A DNA stretch of 39,535 bases from Acidobacteriota bacterium (GTDB lineage: Bacteria; Acidobacteriota; Terriglobia; UBA7540), in assembly GCA_021827245.1 (NCBI GenBank), contig JAKAWN010000012.1:1-39535 (forward strand), in the 5' to 3' direction. Shown in pieces: positions 8,034-17,724 of this stretch. A program made the translations under genes and the position numbers. The first letter of the stretch is position 1. Every line of letters begins with the position of its first letter. The notes beneath the pieces are model-generated. The model saw nothing but the letters and a program-made list of their open reading frames with translations. It was not told where the DNA came from and ran no database searches.

Positions 8034-9697
8034 TCGGCGACTCCTGCCGCCGAGAGTATTTCCTCCAAGAACCCTTTCGCATGCACCAAATCGTCGGGCT
8101 TGAGGCCCTTTCTCACAACGCCACAAATGGTCCGTTTCCCCGATTCGTTATATTCTTCCTTGTCAACCGAGCAAACCCCCTGGGTGTCTTTGGACAGGTG
8201 CAGGCCAGCCTTTTCCGCCTCTTGGATAATCCGGTCGGGGTACGACCTCTCAATTCCCCTAAATGATTTTCCAAGCTTGGGATTAAATGCCGAGTCTGGC
8301 CAAACCAGCACTTTGTATGCGTCCTCCGGTCCAAACAGTTTCTCGAACTCCTGTTTTTTGCTAGCCGCGTCCCAGTCAAGGACTACAACGACTGGCGCGT
8401 CTGGCTGCCGGTTTTTGATCGCCTGAACGTTCGCCTTGATGTACCTCCTCATTTCATCGTCGCCGCCGGTCTTCCCGGAACCATCTAGTAGCTTGAGATA
8501 TGTCACCCGGACCTTATCCTTGGTTCCCATGCACTTGAACGCTTCATCGAGAAAGGCGTGATCGAATTCGCCACTCACGAGGACGAGTGGGTCGAGCGGG
8601 TAATACAGCAGCGGATGAACCCAATGGGAAACTCCCGCACGCGACAGAAGGTTGAGGGCATCCCTCTTATTCGTGTGAGGGGTGAGCTTGGTCTGACCGG
8701 AGTTGAGCGATGCTATGACAACACGGTCTGCATACTGAACAACTAAATCCGAGTGTGTCGTGCACAGGACTTGAAGCCTGCTGGTAGGGTCGCCGGAGAT
8801 CGAGTGCAGGTAAGACGCCACCTGCGCCTCAAGCGAAGAATGAAGCGAAGATTCGGGTTCTTCCACCGCCCAGACCGCCGCTTGACGCCAGCCGAACTTT
8901 TGGAAGTAATCACGGTCAATCAGGTAGAGGGTCTCAAGCATTAGCAGGCTTTGGATTCCCGAACCTTGCGCTGCATCCTCTATTTCAATATCGCCGGTCC
9001 CTAGCCGGTAGCCAAAGGCGAAAGCCATCTCGTTCCACGAAGTAGGGGTTGCGAGGCGCACGTCACCGGCGTCCGGGCACGCTCGTTTGAATCGCTTCGC
9101 GAGTTCCCCGATCATTTTTTGCGATACGTCTCGGATGGCCTCGAAGGCTTCGTCGCTGCCCTGGGCTTTTTGACCAAGGCGACGAACAAGGACGTCGCGA
9201 AGCGCTCGATGCTCACTGCGAATGACTTCGACAGGCAGGACTCGATTCGGGATATAACGGAAATTGACCAATTGCAGAAACTGATCTATTTTCTGGCGCG
9301 TCTCGAGGTCGGCACGCGAATTATTCAGATAGTAGGCTGGCGATTGTTCTTCCCGCGTCCATTCTTTGGAAATCTCAAATGTCTTTCCTCCTAGTGCAGC
9401 TTCAACGGCCTGCAATCCTTTCCGAAAACGGAAGTGGTCAGGCAAAGAGAAGGCGACGGTTACTTTGATTCGCTTTGCTTTCTTCTTCCGAAGGTCGGGG
9501 CGGAAGAAATCGTCGTCGACGTTCACCGCTCTGCCGGGGTCGGTCTCGCCAGTAAAAAATGCGTTCAGGGCCCGCAACACATTCGATTTGCCAGAGTTGT
9601 TTAGACCCGCGAAGGCTGTGAAGTCACCAAGCTCTGTGACAGTTTCACCTCGGACGGACCGAAAACCTTTGATCCCGATCTTTGATATGAGCTTCAT
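8030..9697 (-). CDS. OLD-family ATPase/nuclease with C-terminal Toprim domain
   Basis: An ABC/SMC-like ATPase is fused to a Toprim nuclease domain, the architecture of the overcoming-lysogenization-defect (OLD) family. Walker A is GLNNSGKS at residues 31-38, a signature-like segment (DAAQGSGIQS) lies at 241-250, Walker B is AVEEPES at 277-283 and the switch histidine is in TTHSD at 313-317. The Toprim part shows the glutamate in LVSGEFDHAF (E377) and the acidic pair DWD at 441-443. OLD proteins are ATP-regulated DNA nucleases with anti-phage roles. The gene lies third in the operon. Its stop overlaps the methyltransferase GTG by GTGA, so the two are translationally coupled. A nuclease joined this way to a methyltransferase suggests restriction of unmodified DNA, which is inference. 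The 60-bp gap upstream is the second largest in the operon. Confidence 0.88.
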   Translation of the reverse strand: MKLISKIGIKGFRSVRGETVTELGDFTAFAGLNNSGKSNVLRALNAFFTGETDPGRAVNVDDDFFRPDLRKKKAKRIKVTVAFSLPDHFRFRKGLQAVEAALGGKTFEISKEWTREEQSPAYYLNNSRADLETRQKIDQFLQLVNFRYIPNRVLPVEVIRSEHRALRDVLVRRLGQKAQGSDEAFEAIRDVSQKMIGELAKRFKRACPDAGDVRLATPTSWNEMAFAFGYRLGTGDIEIEDAAQGSGIQSLLMLETLYLIDRDYFQKFGWRQAAVWAVEEPESSLHSSLEAQVASYLHSISGDPTSRLQVLCTTHSDLVVQYADRVVIASLNSGQTKLTPHTNKRDALNLLSRAGVSHWVHPLLYYPLDPLVLVSGEFDHAFLDEAFKCMGTKDKVRVTYLKLLDGSGKTGGDDEMRRYIKANVQAIKNRQPDAPVVVVLDWDAASKKQEFEKLFGPEDAYKVLVWPDSAFNPKLGKSFRGIERSYPDRIIQEAEKAGLHLSKDTQGVCSVDKEEYNESGKRTICGVVRKGLKPDDLVHAKGFLEEILSAAGVAE

Positions 9698-9757
9698 GCC
9701 CCGTCGCTTTTGTCCTGCTGCCTGCTCGGCGACCGCTGGTTCATAGTACCCTCTTTA

Positions 9758-10819
9758 CTACCCTTTTTCAGGGGTATTACTCTTTTTCCGCCAAGTGGCT
9801 CCAGGGCCACGACCTAGGCACGTAACGACGCCCTTTTTCTGCATTTCCCGCAGAACGAGACGCACCATGTCGCGGCTGACCCCCGGGCAAGCTCTCTCCA
9901 CATCGGCTAGGGTGAAGTCGCCTGGAAAGGCCTCGATGACGGCTGACACGAGCGCGGTTTTCGCTCCGCGCGGGGTCTTGATTTGTCCGGCGCGATCTTC
10001 GAATTCACGATAAGCACGGCGCAGAACGCCGAGGAAAAAATTTAGCCACGGAACCAGATCATGCTGACCTTCGTGCCATCCCTGCGAGCTTCGATACAAC
10101 GCGTCGTAGTATGCCTCGCGGGATTCCTCAACGATGCGCTCAAGGCTGATGAACCGCCCGACATCGTAGCCATGCTGATAAAGCACGAGCAAGGTGAGCA
10201 AGCGCGAGATTCGCCCATTTCCATCTCGGAATGGATGAACGCAAAGGAAGTCGAAAACGAGGGTGGCTGCAGCCAGTAGGGGATGAACCTCCTTCTGGTC
10301 GATCACAGTTCGATAGGAAAGGCACAGTTCATTCACCGCAGCGGGCGTTTCCGCAACGGACACCGGGCGAAAGCGAACTCGGGGTGGCTCGTTTTGAGGG
10401 AATTCAACGATTTCGTTTGGTCGCTGCTTCCACTGCCCCGCATCGGCGGCACCCTGGAGGATCGTTGAGTGGAACCTCTGAAGCAATTCAGGGGTAACGG
10501 CCATCTTGAGAGCGCCGGTGTGGATCATGTGCAAGGCGCGCCGGTAGCCCTGGATCTCCTCCTCGGAGCGATTGCGCGGCCGCGCGTTGCCTACCACGAG
10601 GGGGCGCAGGCGCTCCGGGGCAACAGTGACCCCTTCGATGCGGTTTGAGGACTCAACACTTTGCACCAAAGCCATTTCCTGCAGCGCCTTGAGCATTTGC
10701 GGAGACTGCTTGGAGTAAAGCTCCTGGCGACCTTTTGCTTCGGCAATATCCGTCATTAGCCAAACGGTGCCCGTTGGCAACGCAAGGTCACGCAGCCGCC
10801 CACCCCGGAACGAAATCAC
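9758..10819 (-). CDS. Fic-domain protein (adenylyltransferase), class II-like
   Basis: Fic enzymes transfer AMP (or another phosphate-linked group) from a nucleotide to a hydroxyl side chain of a target protein. The catalytic motif HPFRDGNGRISR is complete at residues 195-206. Upstream, SNRIEG at residues 58-63 fits the inhibitory [ST]xxxE[GN] motif, so activity is expected to be autoinhibited (class II, N-terminal inhibitory helix). The C-terminal about 90 residues resemble a winged helix (GDFTLADVERACPG, then DMVRLVLREM). Translation begins at the GTG at 10819, which overlaps the helicase stop as GTGA. The full catalytic and inhibitory motifs argue for a working enzyme. Its place as the second gene of a DNA-modification defence operon is unusual and suggests a regulated toxin or regulator, but the target is unknown. 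Confidence 0.88.
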   Translation of the reverse strand: MISFRGGRLRDLALPTGTVWLMTDIAEAKGRQELYSKQSPQMLKALQEMALVQSVESSNRIEGVTVAPERLRPLVVGNARPRNRSEEEIQGYRRALHMIHTGALKMAVTPELLQRFHSTILQGAADAGQWKQRPNEIVEFPQNEPPRVRFRPVSVAETPAAVNELCLSYRTVIDQKEVHPLLAAATLVFDFLCVHPFRDGNGRISRLLTLLVLYQHGYDVGRFISLERIVEESREAYYDALYRSSQGWHEGQHDLVPWLNFFLGVLRRAYREFEDRAGQIKTPRGAKTALVSAVIEAFPGDFTLADVERACPGVSRDMVRLVLREMQKKGVVTCLGRGPGATWRKKSNTPEKG

Positions 10820-13800
10820 GACTTTCCCCCTTCAACCGCGCTGCCGAATGAAACGGTGTAATGGGCGACTTTGATCACCTCCTGCCAAGGCAGGTTCGCT
10901 GGATCTTTAATCGAGCGTAGGCGCGGGGTCGAAGCGCAGCTTGTGACGACGTAGAGCCAATAGCAGTCGCGGCGGTCTTCTGCAACACGATGCTCGTTAG
11001 GCGTGAGGATGATCTCGCCTTCGCTGACCGCGAGCCCTTTGACTTCGATCAGGCGAAGCTCGCCGGTGCGGGTGTCGAGGCTGGTGAGATCGTACCCAAG
11101 GTCTTTTTCGTGCACGTCGGCAACAGCGCGGCCTTGAGAGCGCTCGTATTCCATTGCGACTTGCATGGCTGTCTGCTCGGTTTCGGGATTCGGCCGCAGG
11201 CGACGGAATTCGGGCTTCTCGCGTTCGGGATGCGGGAGCACCAGAGCGGAGGCGATTCGCTCGACCCCTTGAAGCGAGAGAGCCTTTTGGCGTTCGAGTT
11301 CATCCCGCCGGCGATCACGCCGCCGAAGTAGTTGGTCTTGCTTCTCATTGGCTATCGCCAACAGGCCTGCGGCGCCTTCTACGCCACGATTCTTTTCCTC
11401 CTCAAATCGCGCGACTTCCTGATCAGCGCGGAAGATCAATTCGGTGAGCGACAATTCGACGTGATCCTGGATACGCTTGATTTCGCTGACACGCTCGCCG
11501 ACTACCTCTTCGAGAAAAGGCTGAAAGGCCTCTTGCTGGAGAAAGGCAGTCGCTTCGGGGATCGTGGCGACCTGCGGCAATTGGTCGGGGGGTAGAGCCG
11601 GTTGAAGATCCCCAAGAAAGCCGGGTTCGCGGAGAACCGGCTCACCGTTTTCCCTCACTTCTACCGCGAAAAGCCGTTCGTGAATGATCCTTCCCATCCC
11701 GTCAACGACGCGCGCCCGGTAAAAGTCCAAACGCGCTGGCGCGTCCTGGCGAAGGGAGTAGAAGCAAGCGCCTTCGCGGAACACCGGTTGCGCCAATTCA
11801 TAGGCATTTCGCCGGAGGGCCTCGAACAGCGGATGCCCTGGAGTCACCCATTCCAACTTGTGCTCCTCGGCCACGTGCCGATCCGTGGAAAGACGCGGAT
11901 AGCGGTTGCTGAGCGACGGCAGGTGCCAATCCTCGTACTGCTCGAATCGCCGGAGGCTGCTGGTTGTCGGACCTGGCTGGAACGTGTGTGGCAGCTTCTG
12001 GTAGGGCTGGAGGTCGAGCGATGCATAGGGAGCGGCCTCGGTCAGGAAACGCGCGATCGTTTCCGGCACAACTCGGCGTTCCTGAGCCCGGGCGCGGCGC
12101 TCGACCAGCATGCTGAGGTTCAGATTCTTGGTGGCCAAGCCTTCGAGTGCTGTCTGGCAGATGCCTCGGAAACGCTCTTCGCTGACGTCACGAAGGATGC
12201 GGTCTTCGAGGTCTTCCTCCTCCATCTTTCCGGCATAGTAATCGCGCAGCACGCGATCAATCTGTGCGGCCGGAAGCACTTCGCCGACGACGTTGAAGAC
12301 GGCATCATCATTCAGTGCGTCGCGGATCTCCCGGAGCCGTTCGAGCAGGCGCTGCAGGACGTGGCCCTCCACGGTGTTGCTGGCGACGAAATTGAAAATC
12401 AGGCAGTCCTCTTGCTGGCCGTAACGGTGGATCCGGCCCATGCGCTGCTCGAGCCGATTCGGATTCCAGGGAATGTCGTAATTGAAGAGGATGTGACAGA
12501 ACTGGAGGTTGATGCCTTCGCCAGCCGCTTCGGTGGCGACGAGGATCTGAAAATTGCCATCTTTGAACTGCTGCTCCGCCCAGAGGCGGGTGCCTGGGTC
12601 GTCTCGCGTGCCCGGTTTCATACCGCCGTGGATGAATCCGACGTTGAACCCCCATTCGCGGAGCTTTCCGACCAGGTAATCGAGGGTGTCTTTGTACTCC
12701 GTAAAAATTAGCAGGCGCTGTTCCGGCATGTCGAAGAAGCCTTGTTCTCGGAGCACCTCGCGCAGCTTGGTGAGCTTCGCCTCTGTTCCTTCAACATGCT
12801 CGGCCATTTGCGCGAGCTTGCGCAGGTCGGCGATTTCTTCCCGCACCTGCTCCGGGTTCTGCGCGATAGAGATAAGAGCCAGGCGCTCTTCCCATTTTTC
12901 GCGCTCGGCTTCCTCCATCTCCTCCAAGTCCTCTAAATCGGGAAGTGAAATTTCGTCCTGCAGGATTCGCAGGCCCTTCTTGATGGCCTCGTCGAGCCGC
13001 TTGGCCCGCTTCTCTAGCGATTGCCGAACGGCGTAGGTGCTCGATGCCAGCCGGCGCTGATAGAGGGTCATCAGGAAGCCGACAGCGCGTGCCCGTGGGT
13101 CGTCTGCAGAAGCAGCTCTCATGCTGTGCTTCTTCACAAACCGGGTGACGGCATTGTAAAGCTCGTATTCAGGGCCATCGATTTTGAAATCCGCGCTGCG
13201 AGGGATCCGTTTAGTGAAGATTTTTTTAGCTATCCACGAGCCGTCCGGCTGCTGCTCAGGGAAATAGACCATTGCCTCCTTCAACCGGCGCAGGTAAAAG
13301 GGCGCCCGGCGGCGGTCCATTGCCTCTTGGATAGATCTGACGTCGGCGTAGGCATCGGCATCGAGCAGCCGGAGGAAAAGGGTGAAATTCAAAGGGTCGC
13401 CGCGGTGGGGAGTGGCCGTGAGCAGCAGACTGTGGTCGGTTGTGTCGCGGAGCAGTTCGCCGAGCTTGTAGCGCAGGCTTTTCTTGTCTTCGGACGCCGC
13501 GGACATACGGTGCGCCTCGTCCACGATCACCAGATCCCAGTGCGCCTGCTGGAGACTCGGGAGAATGTCCGCGCGTTTGGCCAAGTCGAGTGACGTGATC
13601 ATCTGGTGATTTTGGATCCACTGATTCACACCATATTGGGCCCGCAACTCGGAACCACGCAACACGAGGAATTTCTCGTCGAATTTGTCCTTCAGCTCGC
13701 GCTGCCACTGGAAGGTCAGGTTCGCGGGGCAGACGATCAGGGTTCGCTCAACCAGACCCCGGAGCTTCAATTCGCGCATCAACAGGCCGGCCATGATGGT

Positions 13801-14262
13801 CTTGCCGGCGCCAGCGTCGTCGGCCAGCAGGAACCGCACCCGCGCAAGCTTGAGCATGTAGTCGTAGACGGCTTCGAGCTGGTGGGGCAAGGGGTCTACG
13901 CGCGAGACGGACAGCCCGAAATAGGGGTCAAACTCAAAGGCAATTCCAAGCGAATAAGCTTGGATTCCGAGACGGAGCAGGGCGCCGTCCGCGCCGAAAC
14001 TGGGATGCTTTTCCTGGATTTCGAGTTCCGCAAGTTGCGTGGCCGAAAGGTCGACGCTGCGGAAGCGTTCGCTTCTGAGGCCGACGAGACCGAGCCGCCA
14101 CATCCCGTCGCCGGTGGAGATGGCTGTCTCGATTCGCATCGGCTCGCTGAAGAGTTTGCCGGTCAAAACTTGGCCGGGTTGCAAACTTGCAGTCACGGCA
14201 GAAAGATCGTCTCGATCCGATTTTGCGCCAACCTGAGCCGGTGCGAATTCGCGCCGAATCAT
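10816..14262 (-). CDS. SNF2/DEAH helicase with C-terminal DUF3883-like domain (DrmD-like)
   Basis: A superfamily 2 ATPase that would translocate along DNA. The P-loop is DAGAGKT about 150 residues in, the Walker B box is DEAH about 250 residues in, and motif III reads LLTATPHRGD. The second RecA lobe is intact (LLIFTEYKD, ATEAAGEGINLQ, RMGRIHRYGQ). The last about 110 residues (EKDLGYDLTS, then RLIEVKGLA) look like the DUF3883 domain, which carries PD-(D/E)xK-like residues. Size and architecture resemble DrmD of class 1 DISARM. It is the first gene of the operon. I chose the ATG at 14262; a GTG at 14271 is also in frame, and neither has a clear Shine-Dalgarno sequence. It overlaps the Fic start by four bases. 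No drmA, drmB or drmC partner is present in the window. Confidence 0.88.
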   Translation of the reverse strand: MIRREFAPAQVGAKSDRDDLSAVTASLQPGQVLTGKLFSEPMRIETAISTGDGMWRLGLVGLRSERFRSVDLSATQLAELEIQEKHPSFGADGALLRLGIQAYSLGIAFEFDPYFGLSVSRVDPLPHQLEAVYDYMLKLARVRFLLADDAGAGKTIMAGLLMRELKLRGLVERTLIVCPANLTFQWQRELKDKFDEKFLVLRGSELRAQYGVNQWIQNHQMITSLDLAKRADILPSLQQAHWDLVIVDEAHRMSAASEDKKSLRYKLGELLRDTTDHSLLLTATPHRGDPLNFTLFLRLLDADAYADVRSIQEAMDRRRAPFYLRRLKEAMVYFPEQQPDGSWIAKKIFTKRIPRSADFKIDGPEYELYNAVTRFVKKHSMRAASADDPRARAVGFLMTLYQRRLASSTYAVRQSLEKRAKRLDEAIKKGLRILQDEISLPDLEDLEEMEEAEREKWEERLALISIAQNPEQVREEIADLRKLAQMAEHVEGTEAKLTKLREVLREQGFFDMPEQRLLIFTEYKDTLDYLVGKLREWGFNVGFIHGGMKPGTRDDPGTRLWAEQQFKDGNFQILVATEAAGEGINLQFCHILFNYDIPWNPNRLEQRMGRIHRYGQQEDCLIFNFVASNTVEGHVLQRLLERLREIRDALNDDAVFNVVGEVLPAAQIDRVLRDYYAGKMEEEDLEDRILRDVSEERFRGICQTALEGLATKNLNLSMLVERRARAQERRVVPETIARFLTEAAPYASLDLQPYQKLPHTFQPGPTTSSLRRFEQYEDWHLPSLSNRYPRLSTDRHVAEEHKLEWVTPGHPLFEALRRNAYELAQPVFREGACFYSLRQDAPARLDFYRARVVDGMGRIIHERLFAVEVRENGEPVLREPGFLGDLQPALPPDQLPQVATIPEATAFLQQEAFQPFLEEVVGERVSEIKRIQDHVELSLTELIFRADQEVARFEEEKNRGVEGAAGLLAIANEKQDQLLRRRDRRRDELERQKALSLQGVERIASALVLPHPEREKPEFRRLRPNPETEQTAMQVAMEYERSQGRAVADVHEKDLGYDLTSLDTRTGELRLIEVKGLAVSEGEIILTPNEHRVAEDRRDCYWLYVVTSCASTPRLRSIKDPANLPWQEVIKVAHYTVSFGSAVEGGKS

Positions 14263-14417
14263 AGCACACACAGAATTTGAGTGGGATCTGCCCGAGTACC
14301 GGGTTGCCCAGACAGGCCCTGGCCACGCTCAAGGGACGGGCGGAACCATTTCAATTACAATACCGGTCGAAAATTCCTCGTTCTTCGAACGCTTGATTGC
14401 GTCGGTAGCCATGATGC

Positions 14418-14423
14418 TATACT
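14418..14423 (+). promoter_or_regulatory. Candidate -10 box for the CHAT gene
   Basis: TATACT stands about 125 bp before the CHAT start at 14548, in the 285-bp region between this gene and the divergent defence operon. Only poor -35 candidates lie upstream (GATTGC at 17 bp spacing). I saw no convincing promoter for the defence operon on the other strand. Confidence 0.35.
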
Positions 14424-16716
14424 GGCCCTCACCTGGAGAGACCCGAATTCGAGTTTCACTCACGCGCGCCTGACCGCTTCGGGCTGCTGTCGGGCGGCGC
14501 GGCTCTCGCCCCTGCCGAGCCCAATACAAAACCCAGAGCGGTTGCCCATGCGTGCTTCCAAACGCTGGCGAATTGCGCTGCTCTCGATTCTGGGGGTTGT
14601 TGCGCTTCTTGGGTTCGTCTCCCGAAAATACGTCTGGCTGCACCTCTCACGACGACCGGCGCCACTCCCGATTCCTGCCAGCCCGATCGCCAATCCGGCC
14701 GTCTGGAACAATCCGAAAATCCTGCTCATCGAAGCCAATCAACTGTCGTGGGTCTGGAACTGGCCAAGAGCGGAACCGCTTTACGCTCGAGCAGAAAAGC
14801 TCTTCAAAAAGGAAGGAGATCAGCGAGACGAAATTTACTCGCGAATCGGGCTCATTCGAGCGCAGTCTCAGCAAGGCATGTCATTCGTCGAGGTCTCGGC
14901 AAGGCTGGGAAAGCTGCTTGAAAACCCCGTTATGACGATTCACCCGCGCCTCAAACTGTGGTGCCTAGCTGCGAAGGGTTACACGGATATTGAAATCAAT
15001 CCGGCATCTTGTGAGCAAGACTGGCTGGAGGTCCGGAAAATCGCGAAGCGCTTTGGGGAGGCGCAATGGGCAGCGCGGGCGACGGGCGAACTTGGAACCA
15101 TCGCTTTCTTGAGAGGTGACAGCCGAAAGGCCGGGGCTATGGTAGGCAGTGCGCTCCTGTCCGCAATGAGAACTGGCGATGAGGGGGAAGAAGTCCGAAG
15201 CCTCGAGATGCTTGGCAACGGCTTCTACGAGGTGGAGCGTTACGCTGAAGCAGTCTACTTCTTTGATCGCGCAATCGCAGTTGCCGCGTCGACCCCTGAT
15301 GCAGGCTTTCCATATATGGCGTATGAGGGGAAATCACAAACCTTGATTCGGCAGAACAGGCTAAATCAGGCGCGGGAAGTGCTTGGCGAAGCGCTCGCGG
15401 TGGCGAAAAAGGAAAGGGACTTCGGACATGAAGCACACCTTCTCAACATCTGTGGCGACCTGGACCTTCGAGTCGGTGATCGCCAGGAAGCTATGGAGGA
15501 CCTGCGGGAAGGAAGCGACCTCGCATTGAAGTACAAATTCTATCGCACGGCTGGTGAAGGCCTGTTCCATCTGAGCGAGCTCTACATCGCTGACGGGAAT
15601 TTGAAATTGGCGGAGGCGACTGCAACTCTTGGTTTGGATGCCAGCCGGCGAGTTGGGGATCGCTATTTTCTGCCTCGTGACCTAACCATGCTCGCTGACT
15701 TCAAAGCCCGGGAAGGACACGTCGTGCAAGCGAATGCGCTGTATGAGCAGGCGGAAGACGTAATCGACGGTATGCTCGTTAATCTCGATGAGCCGTACTG
15801 GAGCAGTTCATTGGCGGCCGCTATGAGCATGACCTACCTACATCATTTCGAGCTGTTGGCCAAAACGGGCAACATCCCAGAAGCGTTCGAAGTTTTGGAG
15901 CGGGTGCGTGGGAGGACCGCGGCGGCACTGCTGGAGAATAGAGTTTCGTTCCGGGCGGACAAATCGCCAGGAGCCCAGGCGCTCGACGGCGCGGTTTCCG
16001 CATTGCAGCTTCAACTGATGCAGGCGACCAACGAAAAGGAACGGGAACGCCTGAAGCTTGAACTCTTTGGGTACGAGCGCGAATTGGCTTGGACGGAAGG
16101 CGATCATGGGGTTTCCGATCGCGATTGGCTCGAAGAACCAGCACCCTTGAAGGAGGTTCAATCGGTCCTCCATCCGGGCGAACTCGTGCTCGAGTACGTT
16201 CTGGGTGAACCCCATGCGTATTGTCTCTGGGTTACACGCAACCGAGTGGGGCTCACAGCGCTGCCTACCGGTCGAAACAAGATCGAGAAGTTGACGCGCG
16301 TGTATATCGCCTCGATTCGAAGCAAGGGATCTGATACCGGCCTGGCGAAGGAACTTTACTCACTCCTGATTGCACCTGTACCGGCCGAAGCGACCCACGA
16401 CCAGTTTATCGTCGTGCCTGATGGCGCGCTCTATTTCTTGCCGTTCGACACACTACGCGACCCAAGCGGCAAATTCCTGCTCGAGTCTCACACGCTCAGC
16501 TATGTCCCCGCTGCCACAGTCTTGACAATTTTGAGGAGCGCGAAAGATATGAAGCAAGCGCCGCGTTCGCTCTTGGCCGTTGGCGACGTGCCCTACAAGG
16601 ATCAGGGAGATGTGGCCGCTCTGCTCCCGAAGCCCCAAAGCTTCGAGACTGAGGTCATGCGAGGCATTTCCAATCTGTTGGGAACCGGTTTCTCGGATCT
16701 GCCGGAGACTCGTGAG

Positions 16717-16720
16717 GAAG
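16717..16720. repeat. Target site duplication, left copy (GAAG)
   Basis: GAAG directly before the left inverted repeat of the insertion sequence. The same four bases follow the right end at 18059-18062. Four-base duplications are usual for the IS407 group of the IS3 family. Confidence 0.8.
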
Positions 16721-16748
16721 TGACCTGCCCCCCGTTTTTGGTCCACTC
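16721..16748. repeat. IS terminal inverted repeat, left (orfB-distal) end
   Basis: Begins TGACCTGCCCCCCG and includes GGTCCACTC. It pairs with the right end at 18031-18058. The orfB stop codon (16747-16749) falls at its inner edge. Confidence 0.85.
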
Positions 16749-17724
16749 ATAATGAAGCTTCCGGGGTTTTGTTCTTCACTGCAAGGGTCAAGATAGGCCC
16801 GTCGTCGGGGCTGTGGGAAAGTGGGAAACGCGAAGCGTTTTCCAAGGTGGCGAAGCCACCGTCTTTTCCACAGCCCTTTTCCCCGCCAACTTCGGCGGCG
16901 AACTCGGCCGGCGTCCGGTACCCCAGCGCACTGTGCGGCCGCACGGTGTTGTAGTCCACCCGCCAGTCCTCGATCACCTGGCGCGCCTCATGCAAATCCA
17001 CAAACCAGTTCTGGTCCAGACATTCGTCTCGGAATTTCCCGTTGAAACTTTCGATGAACGCGTTCTGCGTGGGCTTGCCGCGTTCGATAAAGTGTAGTCT
17101 CACATGATTCTGATACGCCCACTGGTCCACAACTCGACTGGTGAATTCCGTCCCGTTGTCCACTTGGATCGCAGCTGGCGCTCCGCGCTGCAGGCGCAGC
17201 TGCTCCAGCGCCCGCACAACGCGCAGCCCAGGCAGCGACGTGTCCACCTCAATGGTGAGCGCCTCTCGCGTGTAGCCGTCCATCAGATTCAGGGTCCGAA
17301 ATTTCCGCCCACTCGCAAGTTCATCGTGCGTGTAGTCCATCGTCCACACCTGATTGGCCGATCGGGGAGGGGCCAGGGACAGCCGCGCTTCGGCCCGAAA
17401 CCGCTTGCGCCTCTTCCGCCGCATGGCTAACCCTTCCTCCCGGTAGAGCCGATATACCCGCTTCCGGTTCACCGGCCACCGCGGCTGCCCCTGCTCGGTC
17501 CTCTCCCGGCGCAGGAAAATGTACAACCGCCGATAGCCGAATCGCGGGCGCTCAGCGGCCAATTCGCGTAGCCGGGCGCGCAAAGCAGCCTCCTCTCGCT
17601 CCCGCGGTCGGTAACGCCAACTCCCTCGGTGCATCCCGATCAGCCCACAGGCGTGCCGCTCGCTCAACCCAACTTCTTCCCGAACGACACGCACCGCCTC
17701 CCGCTTGGCCTGCGGGCCTACCAC
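16747..17724 (-). CDS. IS3-family transposase OrfB (DDE integrase core)
   Basis: This is the catalytic part of the IS3 transposase. It has an HTH_21-like N-terminus (RFGYRRLY) and an RNase H-fold core with the DD(35)E triad: aspartate in VWTMDYT (about 130), aspartate in QVDNGTEF (about 189) and glutamate in AFIESFNG (about 225). The usual C-terminal segment (YNTVRPHSALGYRTPAEF) is present. A further tail of about 45 residues is encoded by a palindromic segment (see 16808-16876). The GTG at 17724 could start it alone, but the slippery heptamer at 17724-17730 predicts that it is made as an OrfA-OrfB fusion by -1 frameshifting. Confidence 0.92.
   Translation of the reverse strand: MVGPQAKREAVRVVREEVGLSERHACGLIGMHRGSWRYRPREREEAALRARLRELAAERPRFGYRRLYIFLRRERTEQGQPRWPVNRKRVYRLYREEGLAMRRKRRKRFRAEARLSLAPPRSANQVWTMDYTHDELASGRKFRTLNLMDGYTREALTIEVDTSLPGLRVVRALEQLRLQRGAPAAIQVDNGTEFTSRVVDQWAYQNHVRLHFIERGKPTQNAFIESFNGKFRDECLDQNWFVDLHEARQVIEDWRVDYNTVRPHSALGYRTPAEFAAEVGGEKGCGKDGGFATLENASRFPLSHSPDDGPILTLAVKNKTPEASL
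16808..16876. repeat. Three-way-junction palindrome in the 3' end of the transposase gene
   Basis: An outer stem GGGCTGTGG (16808-16816) pairs with CCACAGCCC (16868-16876). It encloses two perfect or near-perfect hairpins with GAA loops: 16822-16831 with 16835-16844 (10 bp, one G-T pair) and 16846-16851 with 16855-16860 (GGTGGC with GCCACC). The segment lies between the conserved end of OrfB and the left inverted repeat, so it codes for a non-conserved tail. It resembles a REP-type element captured by the insertion sequence. Confidence 0.7.

Noticed and set aside
11602..12711. A 369-codon + strand frame opposite the helicase
   Set aside because: Antisense shadow of the conserved helicase region; no start signal or family features.
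816..14262. Calling the operon canonical class 1 DISARM
   Set aside because: The helicase and methyltransferase fit loosely, but drmA, drmB and drmC are absent from the window and DUF499 is not a DISARM core gene.
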